In this document: in pieces, positions 26,964 to 36,404 of the stretch
Numbering within the stretch: the stretch's first letter is position 1
Layout of the letters: every line of letters begins with the position of its first letter
Assembly (NCBI GenBank): GCA_963738325.1
Contig: CAVTWD010000001.1
Span: 1 to 64,000, forward strand
DNA from: CAVTWD01 sp963738325
Lineage (GTDB): Bacteria > Actinomycetota > Acidimicrobiia > Acidimicrobiales > Ilumatobacteraceae
Reading direction: 5' to 3'
DNA: 64,000 bases
The notes under the pieces: generated by a model
What the model was told of the DNA's origin: nothing
Database searches by the model: none
The model's input: only the letters and a program-made list of their open reading frames with translations
Translations under genes and position numbers: made by a program

Positions 26964-28175
26964 GTGATCCCCATCGAGGACGCCCAGGCCGCGGTGCTCG
27001 CGAGTTGCCATCCCTTGGCGCCACGTGCCCTGCCCTTCCGCGAGGCGCTCGGCTGCGTGCTGGCCCGTGACGTGGTGGCCCCCGAGATGGTGCCCCCCTT
27101 CGACAACACGGCAGTCGACGGCTACGCGGTCCGGGCCGCGGACACCCAAGGCGCGCCGGTCGAGCTCTCGGTGATCGGCGTCCTCGCCGCGGGGGCCGCG
27201 CCGACTGCGGCAGTGGGACCCGGGCAGGCGCTGCGGATCATGACGGGTGCGCCGCTGCCGGAGGGAGCCGACGCCGTGGTCATGGTGGAGGACACCGCTC
27301 CGGCCGTTGACGGCAAGGTCCGCATCCGGCGTTCGGTGGCCACCGGTGACGCGCTGCGTCCGGCCGGCGACGACGTCGTGAGCGGCGAGACCGTTCTGAC
27401 GGCCGGCACCGAGCTACGCCCGGCCCACCTCGGCGTGCTCGCCAGCCTCGGGACGCTCGAGCCCTGGGTGGTGCCGCGGGCCCGGGTCGGGGTGCTCAGC
27501 ACCGGTGACGAGCTGGTCGAGGGGGGCGGCCCGCTTCGCCCCGGCCAGATCCGGGAGTCGAACCGGCCGATGCTGTTGGCACTCGTCGCGCAGGCCGGCG
27601 CCGAACCCGTCGACCTCGGGCTGGTACGCGACGACGAGGACGCGCTCGCCGCCGCGCTGCGTGAAGCGGCCGCCCACTGCGATGCCGTGATCACGAGCGG
27701 CGGCGTGAGCATGGGCGACTACGACGTGGTGAAGGTCGTGCTCGATCGGGTGGGGCGGATGCAGTGGATGCAGATCGCCATCCGTCCTGCCAAGCCGTTC
27801 GCCTTCGGGCTGCTCGGTGACGACGACGTGCCGATCTTCGGGCTGCCGGGCAATCCCGTCTCGTCGCTCGTCAGCTTCGAGCTGCTGGCTCGCCCGGCGC
27901 TGCGCAAGATGATGGGTGACACGCGGTTGGGGCGCCCCGAGGTCATCGGCATCGCGGACACCGGGCTCCCCCGCCGCCCCGACGGCAAGGTCCACTTCGC
28001 CCGCGTCACGGCCGCCATGGGTGAAGATGGCCGCGTGCACGTGCGCGGCGTCGGTGCGCAGGGCAGCCACCAGCTGGCGGCCACCGCCGGCGCGAACGGG
28101 CTCGCCGTGCTGCCAGACGGCGACGGGGTGGCGCCCGGAGGTGAGGTGCCCGTGCTCCTCATCGGGCCGCTCTGA
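26964..28175 (+). CDS. moeA: Molybdopterin molybdenumtransferase
   Basis: 403 aa from GTG 26964. It inserts molybdate into adenylated molybdopterin. Motifs are PPFDNTAVDGYAVRAAD, MTGAPLPEGADAVV, LSTGDELVEGG, TSGGVSMGDYDVVKVVLD and the C-terminal GLPGNPVSSLVSFELLARP. The open frame continues 265 codons upstream, but that part is an antisense-type shadow of the radical SAM gene. moaA follows 61 nt later. The products feed molybdo-enzymes such as the CoxM/CoxS-type proteins at 60.5 kb. Confidence 0.93.
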   Translation: MIPIEDAQAAVLASCHPLAPRALPFREALGCVLARDVVAPEMVPPFDNTAVDGYAVRAADTQGAPVELSVIGVLAAGAAPTAAVGPGQALRIMTGAPLPEGADAVVMVEDTAPAVDGKVRIRRSVATGDALRPAGDDVVSGETVLTAGTELRPAHLGVLASLGTLEPWVVPRARVGVLSTGDELVEGGGPLRPGQIRESNRPMLLALVAQAGAEPVDLGLVRDDEDALAAALREAAAHCDAVITSGGVSMGDYDVVKVVLDRVGRMQWMQIAIRPAKPFAFGLLGDDDVPIFGLPGNPVSSLVSFELLARPALRKMMGDTRLGRPEVIGIADTGLPRRPDGKVHFARVTAAMGEDGRVHVRGVGAQGSHQLAATAGANGLAVLPDGDGVAPGGEVPVLLIGPL

Positions 28176-28236
28176 GCCACCCGGCACGTCGGACGAGGTC
28201 GTGTTCGCCGGCTCCTGCCCCTACGCTGCCGGGGTG

Positions 28237-29265
<1,029 letters not shown>

Positions 29266-29344
29266 ACCCCGGCCGTCCTGAGGGCGGATGAGTGACCCGG
29301 CCGGGCCGCTACGGTGAGGGCGCGGGCGACGGAGGCAACACAGC

Positions 29345-30369
29345 TTGAGCACCACTCGCACCCGCGCCCGATTCGTCGCGCTCCTGGGCGGTGTCGCCCT
29401 CGTCGTCGTCGCCTGTGGGCGAGCGGTGACGGTCGCGCCGGCGGCATGGACCGGTGGTCCGATCAGTGCGTCGTCGAGGGCGGTGCGCGGGCCCTGCACC
29501 GTCGGCTCGGGGGCGACCCCCTGCCCGACTGACGGGCCGAGGATCGGTGACTGCCCCGTGTTCCCCGGTGACAACTGGTGGAACACCGACATCTCGAACT
29601 ACCCCGTGGATCCCAACTCCTCCCGCTACCTCGCGCGCATCGCCCAGATCGGAGGGAGCTTCGTCCATCCGGACTTCGGCTCGAACCCGTCCTACGGCAT
29701 TCCCTACACCGTCGTCGGCGCGACCCAGCCGCTCGTTCCGATCACCTACAACCCCTACGGGAGCGAGAGCGACCCTGGCCCCTTCCCGATTCCCCTGAAC
29801 GCCCGCGTGGAAGCCGGCAGCGATCGGCACGTGCTCGTGGTCCAGCAGGGGGCCTGCCAGCTCTTCGAGCTCTTCGCCGCGCAGCGTTCGGGCAACGGAT
29901 GGACCGCGGGCTCCGGGCGCGCTTCTCGCTGACCTCGAACGCGCTCCGGCCGGCCGGGTGGACGTCGGCCGACGCGGCGGGCCTGCCGATCTTCGCCGGG
30001 CTGGCGCGGTACGACGAGGTGGCGGCCGGGCGCATCCCGCACGCGTTGCGGGTCACCTTCGCCCAGACGCAGGCGGGCTACATCACGCCGGCTCGCCATT
30101 TCGCCTCGTCGAGCACCGACTCGAGCCTCCCGCCGATGGGACTGCGGCTGCGCCTCCGCGCCGGCTACGACATCTCCGGCTTCCGGGGTGAGTCGAGGGT
30201 CGTGCTCGACGCCCTCGGCCGCTACGGGATGATCGTGGCCGACAACGGCTCGAACTGGTTGATCTCCGGCGCCACGGACTCGCGCTGGAACGACGATGAC
30301 CTGGACCAGCTCAAACGGGTCCCGGCCAGCGCCTTCGAGGTGGTGGCGACCGGTCCGATCCAGCGCTGA
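29345..30369 (+). CDS. Secreted or lipid-anchored protein of unknown function, one frameshift
   Basis: About 341 aa. The start is TTG 29345, with GGAGG eleven bases upstream. A signal ends in VALVVVACGRA, a lipobox-like site. The mature part is rich in Asn, Pro and aromatic residues: CPVFPGDNWWNTDISNYPVD, YGIPYTVV, LVVQQGACQLFELFAAQRSG. After a break near 29918 it continues FSLTSNALRPAGWTSADAAG, then GLPIFAGLARYDEVAAGRIP and ADNGSNWLISGATDSRWNDD. The pattern resembles an uncharacterised secreted family seen in bacteria and plants. It sits between moaA and moaC, but no link to molybdenum is evident. Confidence 0.72.
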
Positions 30370-30420
30370 GGGCCAACCTGAGGTCCCACCAGCCCCGCGC
30401 CGCGAGGCCGCGTAGACTCC

Positions 30421-30915
30421 GTGGTCGTGTCGGACCGTGCCTTCACCCACCTCGACCCCCTCGGCCGGGCCCGGATGGTCGATGTCGCCCTGAAGGAGCC
30501 CACCCACCGGCGTGCCGTGGCCCGGTGCAAGGTCTCCATGAAGCCCGAGACGACCATGGCCGTCGCCAACCGCGAGGTGAAGAAGGGCGACGTGCTCGCG
30601 GTGGCCCGCGTTGCTGGGATCCAGGCGGCCAAACGCACCGCCGACACCATCCCGCTCTGCCATCCGCTGCTCGTCGGCTCGGTCTCGGTCAACTTCGAGA
30701 TCGGAGACGACTACATCGCGGTCGAGAGCCAAGTGGAAACCATCGACCGCACCGGGGTCGAGATGGAAGCGCTGCACGCCTGCTCGGTCGCGGCGCTGAC
30801 GATCTACGACATGTGCAAGTCCGCCGACCGCGGGATGACCATCGGTGAGCTGGCCCTCTGGGAGAAGACGGGGGGCAGGACGGGGCACTGGCGACGCTCC
30901 GACGGCGCCTCCTGA
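30421..30915 (+). CDS. moaC: Cyclic pyranopterin monophosphate synthase
   Basis: 164 aa. It converts the MoaA product to cyclic pyranopterin monophosphate. Characteristic segments are FTHLDPLGRARMVDV, RREAV-like RRAVARCKVSM, DTIPLCHPL, TGVEMEALHACSVAALTIYD, and DMCKSADRGMTI with the final lysine WEKTGG. It starts at GTG 30421 or GTG 30427. It belongs with moeA and moaA; moaB, moaD and moaE are not in the window. Confidence 0.94.
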   Translation: MVVSDRAFTHLDPLGRARMVDVALKEPTHRRAVARCKVSMKPETTMAVANREVKKGDVLAVARVAGIQAAKRTADTIPLCHPLLVGSVSVNFEIGDDYIAVESQVETIDRTGVEMEALHACSVAALTIYDMCKSADRGMTIGELALWEKTGGRTGHWRRSDGAS

Positions 30916-31074
30916 GGAAGCGCCGACTCGCCAACGCGCGGTTTTCGTAGTAGAAACGCAATGTCCGTTGGGTCGCTCCGGCCCGCGGCGTGAACCGAAT
31001 TGAACGTCACGACCATCCACCACGCCGGAGGTCGAGCGCGGTACGGTCGCCGAGCAAGAAGGTAGGCACGGAGC

Positions 31075-31665
31075 GTGACGCCCTTGGTGTTGGTCATCCT
31101 CGCGGTGATGTGGGTGCTGGTCCTGGTACCACCCCTTCTCCGGTCTAGGACCGACGGCCGACCCAACCACTCCATCTCGAGCTTCCAGCGCCAGTTGCGG
31201 ACGCTTCAGCGCACCGGTCATCCGACCCGTGGCACGGTGACCTACCTGCGCACCCCGCCGCCGCCCGCGCCGAGGCGCCCGTTCGGTTATGCCTACAGCG
31301 CCGAGGTGGCCAGCCAGCGAGCCGACGCCGCCACCGGCTACGAGGAGTCCCACGACGCGTACTCCGCCGACTACGGAATGTGGCCGGAGGGGCGGGGCGA
31401 GCGCCGCGCCACGCCCGTGCGGTCGAGGCGGTACGCGGCGACGCAGCGCGAAGCCCTGCGGCGGCGCCAGACCGTCCTGTTGTGGTTGATCGGGGTTGTC
31501 TTCTTCAGCGCGGTGCTCGCCTTCGGCATGGGCCTCTCGTCGCTCGTGTGGGTGTTCTTCGCCTGCCTGGGCGCGCTCGTGCTCTACGTGCTGGCGCTCA
31601 TCCATCTCCGCCGCGCCGCTGAGCTGCGCGCGGCCCGGTTGGGCCGGTCGAGGATGGCCGCCTGA
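31075..31665 (+). CDS. sepX: Divisome protein SepX/GlpR-like
   Basis: 196 aa. It begins with a membrane helix (VLVILAVMWVLVLVPPLLRS) followed by the conserved RSRTDGRP and FQRQLRTLQRTG stretch, a charged and proline-rich middle, then two further helices near the end (VLLWLIGVVFFSAVLAFG, VWVFFACLGALVLYVLALI). This layout matches the actinobacterial SepX/GlpR protein that helps stabilise FtsZ at the septum. In mycobacteria the homologue lies near galU and moeA, as here. GTG 31075 has a CGGAG site. Confidence 0.78.
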   Translation: MTPLVLVILAVMWVLVLVPPLLRSRTDGRPNHSISSFQRQLRTLQRTGHPTRGTVTYLRTPPPPAPRRPFGYAYSAEVASQRADAATGYEESHDAYSADYGMWPEGRGERRATPVRSRRYAATQREALRRRQTVLLWLIGVVFFSAVLAFGMGLSSLVWVFFACLGALVLYVLALIHLRRAAELRAARLGRSRMAA

Positions 31666-31697
31666 GCCAGCCAGCCGAACCGCCTGATCTGGCGGGC

Positions 31698-32300
31698 GTG
31701 GTGGGTCCGGTCGCCAGCCGCCTGCACGAGGCCAACAGCGCGCGAGAAGAGGCGCTCAGTGCCTGCCGCGCGGTCATCCGCAACTCCGCGAGCGCGATCC
31801 GCGCTGTTCATCTGCGCCGCGAACCGCAGGTGGCCGAGAAGCTGGCCGCGGCCGAGTTGGCCCTGCGCCTCGCGCAAGCCGCGCTCGGGCCGTATCCCGC
31901 GGTCGCTCACGCCGGCTTCCTCCACGACGCGGCCAAGGAGTACGTCGAGGCCCGGGCCACCAAGGCCCTCGTCGAGGGGGAGGCCGTCCCGGGGGCGGAG
32001 GAGCTCGGCGTCGAGGACGCGGCCTGGCTGATCGGCGTGGCCGAGGCGGCCAGCGAGCTGCGCCGCCATGCCCTCGACCGCCTTCGCGCCGGTGAGCTCG
32101 AGCAGGCCGAGGCATTGCTGGCCTCCATGGACGCGGTGTTCGGCACCCTGGTCACCCTCGACCTGCCGGACGCGCTGACCGGCGGGCTGCGCCGCACGCT
32201 GGACGCGCTCCGAGCCGTCACGGAGCGCACCCGCGGCGACGTGACAACGGCTGTGCTGCAGGAGCGTCTGCGGGCGGCGATGGAGGGTCGGCTAACCTGA
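31698..32300 (+). CDS. Bacterial translin/TRAX-family protein
   Basis: 200 aa, all helical. It shows the translin-family features REEALSACRAVIRNSASAIR followed by AVHLRREP, then AHAGFLHDAAKEYVEA with the conserved acidic ExxE-type helix residues, and VEDAAWLIGVAEAASELRRH. Translins are single-stranded nucleic-acid-binding proteins, and TRAX-like members are Mg-dependent RNases; the E residues in DAAKEYVEA fit the catalytic helix. Bacterial members are uncommon. GTG 31698 follows sepX by 32 nt, so they may be co-transcribed. Confidence 0.7.
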   Translation: MVGPVASRLHEANSAREEALSACRAVIRNSASAIRAVHLRREPQVAEKLAAAELALRLAQAALGPYPAVAHAGFLHDAAKEYVEARATKALVEGEAVPGAEELGVEDAAWLIGVAEAASELRRHALDRLRAGELEQAEALLASMDAVFGTLVTLDLPDALTGGLRRTLDALRAVTERTRGDVTTAVLQERLRAAMEGRLT

Positions 32301-32311
32301 ACCCGCCCTGC

Positions 32312-32384
32312 GGGGGTGTAGCTCAGTTGGTAGAGCGCAACAATCGCACTGTTGAGGCCAGGGGTTCGATTCCCCTCACCTCCA
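32312..32384 (+). tRNA. tRNA-Ala (CGC)
   Basis: 73 nt, complete cloverleaf: acceptor GGGGGTG paired with CACCTCC, D arm GCTC/GAGC, anticodon stem CAACA/TGTTG with loop ATCGCAC, variable AGGCC, T arm AGGGG-TTCGATT-CCCCT. The anticodon CGC reads GCG. The third acceptor pair is G-T, the G3-U70 wobble that marks alanine tRNAs. The CCA end is not encoded. Confidence 0.95.
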
Positions 32385-32659
32385 CCGCATCCTCAGTTCG
32401 ATCGAGAGCCCGTGCCGGCGCGCCTGGAGACCGCCCCAGCCCCGTGCGTGCGGGGCACATCGCGCGCATCTCCGCGAAATTGACCCGCATGCGCGCATGA
32501 TCCTGCGTCTCTCGGGTGGCGGGGAGACCTCTTGGGAACGCGGCGCGCGAGACGGGTACAGTGCGGCTTCGAACGGGCGCCCCACGTTCGCGAAGCATCG
32601 TCCACGTCGGCACCTGTCTCCGGAAGAGCACGCTTCCACCATCATCCCTGGGGGGATCA
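32385..32659. other. Intergenic, promoter region of the acyltransferase cluster
   Basis: 275 nt after the tRNA with no supported gene. The last 20 bases (CATCCCTGGGGGGATCA) form a leader and ribosome site that is repeated almost exactly before the paralogue at 35039. Confidence 0.5.
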
Positions 32660-33992
32660 ATGCAGGAGTTCGTTGACACCTACGGCGGCAAGCCCGTAAG
32701 GGACCTCGGCGCGTCGGAGTTCCTCGTCTACCTGATCCACAAGAACTTCGGGGCCACGCACCTCGTCCGGCTGATCGAGTTCGACGGCACCGTCGACCCC
32801 GAGTTGATGGAGCGGGCCTTCCGCCAGATGGTGGCGCGCCGAGCCATCCTCAACGCCCGGATCCCCGCCTCCGAAGAGGGGCAATGGCCCTACTACGTCA
32901 TCGACACCTCCAAGCCGCCCTCGTTCACGGTGCGCGAGCGGCGGGGCCCCGAGGATTGGGTGGGCGTGTTCAACGAGGAGCTCAACATGCGCTGCGGGGT
33001 GGACGGCGATCCGCCCATCCGCATGCAGCTCCTCACGTCCGGTGAGCCCGGCGGTGAGATGGTGCTCTCGTGCGCCCACCCGTTCTGCGACGGCCGCTCG
33101 CTCGTGAGGTTCTGCGAGCAGATGCTCAACGAGTACGAGGCCCTCGTGCGGGGGGAAGAGTGTGATGCGAGCATCGGGGTGAGCACGATCAGCCCGAAGT
33201 TGGAGGATCTGCTCCCCGAATGGGCCACGCCCGAGGTCGGCAAGAAGCTCGTGGCCGACAGCCTCGAACGGCAGGCGAAGCTGCCCATACCGATCCCGTG
33301 GCCGTCGCAGCGCGGCGGCTCGACCGAACCGAAGACCAGCCGCGTGGTGCCCATGGACCTCGGGGCCGACGACCTGGCGGCGATGCGGGGCAACGCCCGG
33401 GCCAACGGAACGACGGTGTTGGGTGCGCTCGGGGCGGCGATGATCCTGGCCACCGACGACGTGCTCCATCTGGACCCTGACGACGAGGTCGTGGTCACCT
33501 CGACACTCGACATCCGCGACCGCCTGCGGGTCGACGTGCCGGTCGAGAACATGGGGATCTACGCGGCCGTGCTGAACAGCCGGCACTCGAACCTGGCGAA
33601 GCAGTCCGAGTGGGACCACGCCCGGGACTTCAAGACCCAGGTCACCGAGGGCATGGACCGCTTCGACCACTACACGTGGGTCTTCATCGGTGAGGAGTTC
33701 GTCAAGCAGGTCACCGCCACCGTCCGGCAACCCGATGTTCACCGACACCCTCGCCAACCTCGGGGCGATGGAGCTGCCGAGCGAGGGCACGTCCTTGCGG
33801 CCGCGAACCATCCGGGGCGCCATCGGTTGCCATCACGCCACGTTTCCCTATGTGTCCTTCAACGGTGTCGGCATCAACGGGCACCTGGCGATGACCTTGA
33901 CCTACATGCATCCGGAGATCAGCGACGAGCGCGCCGCCGAGTTCGCCGCCGAGATGTCGAACCGCATCCGCTGGTTCGCCACGAACGACTAG
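32660..33992 (+). CDS. Condensation-domain-like acyltransferase 1, one frameshift
   Basis: About 443 aa from ATG 32660. It belongs to the chloramphenicol acetyltransferase / NRPS condensation fold. The catalytic H-x3-D-G motif is HPFCDG in LSCAHPFCDGRSLVRF. The second half has NGTTVLGALGAAMILATDD and DIRDRLRVDVPVENMG. A break near 33735 leads to MFTDTLANLGAMELPSEGTS and SFNGVGINGHLAMTL. It is a close paralogue of the gene at 35039. In the setting of an acyl-CoA ligase and a WS/DGAT it probably transfers an acyl group to an alcohol or lipid. Confidence 0.8.
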
Positions 33993-34043
33993 TCGCGACC
34001 GGGGGACGGTCTGCCTCCCCCGGCACGGAGGAAGGAGGCGGCC

Positions 34044-34844
34044 ATGGCCAGGACGTGGCGCCGTGCGCTCATCACCGGGGCGTCCAGCGGGATCGGTGAG
34101 GGGTTCGCCCGCAAGCTGGCGGCGCGCCACACCGATCTCGTGATCGTGGCTCGTCGCACCGAGCGACTCGAGGCGCTCGCCCGCGAGCTGCATGCGAGCC
34201 ATGGCGTCGACGTGGAGGTGATGACCGCAGACCTCACGGATCGCGACGCCCTCCGTCGGGTCGAGGAGCGAGCCGCTTCGTCGGAGGCGCCGGTCGAGCT
34301 GCTGATCAACAACGCCGGCGCCATCAGCCGGGGCAAGTTCGCCGAGCTCGACGTCGACCGCAAGACCGATGAGATCATCATCGATGTCGTCGCCGTGGCT
34401 CGCCTCACCCGGGCCGTGCTGCCGGGCATGATCGCCCGCCACCACGGCGGGATCGTCAACGTCTCGTCGATCACGTCGTTCTTCCCGGTGCCCTCGATGG
34501 CCACGTACGCGGCGTCGAAGGCGTTCGTCACCTCGTTCACCGAGTCGCTCTCGGAGGAGCTCCGGGGGACGAACGTGGTCGTGAGCGCGTTGTGCCCGGG
34601 GGTGACGCCGACCGAGTTCGGTGGTCAAGCCGAGCTCGACCTCGGGCGCACAGGGGTGCCGACGACGTCGGTTGACGTGGTGGTCGATGCCGGCTTGCGG
34701 GGCATCGACCGCGGGCAGGTCCTGGTCGTCCCCGGGGTGTTCAACGACTTCACCGTGCGTGCCATGCGTCTGTTCCCCCGCTCGTTCGTCCGCCGCGGGG
34801 CGGCCATGTCCACCCAACGGGCGACCGACCGGGGCGGTACGTAG
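34044..34844 (+). CDS. SDR-family oxidoreductase, acyl-CoA or fatty aldehyde reductase-like
   Basis: 266 aa. Motifs are ALITGASSGIGEGFA, LLINNAGAIS, VNVSSITSFFP with Ser, and YAASKAFV (Tyr-x3-Lys). The C-terminal SALCPGVTPTEFGGQAELDL resembles the DltE/YqjQ and fatty acyl reductase-type SDRs. It lies between the two condensation-like acyltransferases and probably reduces a keto or aldehyde lipid intermediate (inference). ATG 34044 has GGAGGAAGGAGG directly upstream, an unusually strong ribosome site. Confidence 0.84.
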   Translation: MARTWRRALITGASSGIGEGFARKLAARHTDLVIVARRTERLEALARELHASHGVDVEVMTADLTDRDALRRVEERAASSEAPVELLINNAGAISRGKFAELDVDRKTDEIIIDVVAVARLTRAVLPGMIARHHGGIVNVSSITSFFPVPSMATYAASKAFVTSFTESLSEELRGTNVVVSALCPGVTPTEFGGQAELDLGRTGVPTTSVDVVVDAGLRGIDRGQVLVVPGVFNDFTVRAMRLFPRSFVRRGAAMSTQRATDRGGT

Positions 34845-35038
34845 CGGCCGGGCAAGGAGCACCGGCGCTCTTACGGCTCTCGGTTCGATTCGCGAGCTAT
34901 GGACCTTCGGCCCTGGGGCGGAGGCGAGCCACCCCATTACAGTGGCGTAGGAGGCCGTCCCCAAACGTTCTCGAGGCTCACGTCCAGATCCAACATCCCG
35001 CTTCGCGGCAACACCACTACGTCCATCCTGGGGGGATC

Positions 35039-36361
35039 ATGCTGCAGGAAGTCGCTGACACCTCTGGCGGCAAGACGGTGCGACAGCTCGGCGCCTCCGA
35101 GTACCTGCTCCACTTGCTCGATCAGCATCTCGTCCGCCTGATCCAGTTCGACGGCCCGGTCGACCCCTCGCTCATGGAGCGGGCCTTCCGCCAAATGGTG
35201 GACCGTCGCCCGATCCTCGGGCTGCGCATCCCGGCCGTGGAATCGGGGGAACGGCCGTGGTTCGTCTCTCTCGACGACGCTCCGGCCCCGTCCTTCTCGG
35301 TGAGAGCGCGGAAGGGGCCCGATGACTGGATGGGCGTCTTCAACGACGAGCTCAACACGAAGATCGGCCTGAATGGCGAGCCCACGATCCGAGCGCAGCT
35401 CCTCATGTCCGACGAGCCCGGCGGTGAGCTGGTGCTGACCTGCCTGCACACCGTGTGCGACGGCAGGTCGCTCTTCTGGTTCTGCCGCCAGCTTCTCGCC
35501 GAGTACGAGGCGTTGCGGCGAGGCGAGCCCGGTGACGCGAACCTGTCGGCCAGCAGCATCAGCCCGCCGGTCGAGGAGCTCCTCCCCGAATGGGCTACGC
35601 CCGAACGCGGCAAGCAACTCGTGGCCGACAACCTCGAGCGAACCTCCAAGCTGCCCACGCCGATGGCGTGGCCGTCGGAGCGAGCAGAGTCGACGGAACC
35701 CAGCGGGAGTCACGTGCTGGCGATGGATCTCACCGCCGACGAGGTGAGCGCGATGCGGGCCAATGCCCGGGCCAACGGAACGACCGTGTTGGGGGCGCTC
35801 GGGGCGGCCATGGTGTTGGCCACCGATGATGTGCTGCAGCCCGAGCCTGACGACGAGATCGTCACCTCGAACACGCTCGACATCCGTGACCGGCTCCGGG
35901 TGCCCGTGGCGGTGGAGGACATGGGCTGCTATGCGGCCGTCCTTCACAGCCGAGAGCACAACGTTCGGAAGCTGGCCGAGTGGGAGCTCGCCCGGGACTA
36001 CAAGGACCAGGTCACCGAAGGCATGGACCGCTTCGACCACTACACCTTCGTCTTCATCGGAGAGCTGTTCGTCCAGAACTTCACGGCTGCCTCGGGAGAC
36101 CCACTCTTTACCAACGCCCTGGCCAATCTCGGCGCCATGGAGCTGCCGACCGACGGCACGTCGCTGAAGCCGCGGGCGCTGCGCGGTGCCCTCGACGTCC
36201 ACGCCGCCTCCTGGCCGTTCGTGTCGTTCAACGGGGTGGGGATCAACGGCCGCTTGGCGATGACCCTGGCCTACGAGTACCCCGAGATGAGTGACGAGCG
36301 CGCGGGCGAGCTCGCCGGGGCGATGTCAGAACGCATGCGGTGGTTCACGAAGAACGCGTGA
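35039..36361 (+). CDS. Condensation-domain-like acyltransferase 2
   Basis: 440 aa, intact. It is a paralogue of the product at 32660, sharing VDPSLMERAFRQMVDRRPIL, LPEWATPERGKQLVADNLER, NGTTVLGALGAAMVLATDD, and the end SFNGVGINGRLAMTLAYEYP. The catalytic motif is HTVCDG in LTCLHTVCDGRSL. It lacks about nine residues near position 25 that copy 1 has (IHKNFGATH). The leader before ATG 35039 (CATCCTGGGGGGATC) is also shared with copy 1, so the duplication included the 5' leader. Confidence 0.85.
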   Translation: MLQEVADTSGGKTVRQLGASEYLLHLLDQHLVRLIQFDGPVDPSLMERAFRQMVDRRPILGLRIPAVESGERPWFVSLDDAPAPSFSVRARKGPDDWMGVFNDELNTKIGLNGEPTIRAQLLMSDEPGGELVLTCLHTVCDGRSLFWFCRQLLAEYEALRRGEPGDANLSASSISPPVEELLPEWATPERGKQLVADNLERTSKLPTPMAWPSERAESTEPSGSHVLAMDLTADEVSAMRANARANGTTVLGALGAAMVLATDDVLQPEPDDEIVTSNTLDIRDRLRVPVAVEDMGCYAAVLHSREHNVRKLAEWELARDYKDQVTEGMDRFDHYTFVFIGELFVQNFTAASGDPLFTNALANLGAMELPTDGTSLKPRALRGALDVHAASWPFVSFNGVGINGRLAMTLAYEYPEMSDERAGELAGAMSERMRWFTKNA

Positions 36362-36404
36362 TTCAGTTGGCGGCGAGAAGGCCATCGACGAGGGGGGACC
36401 CACG

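Noticed and set aside
32312..32386. tRNA as attachment site of an integrative element
   Set aside because: No integrase, no repeated tRNA 3' end and no change in gene character nearby.
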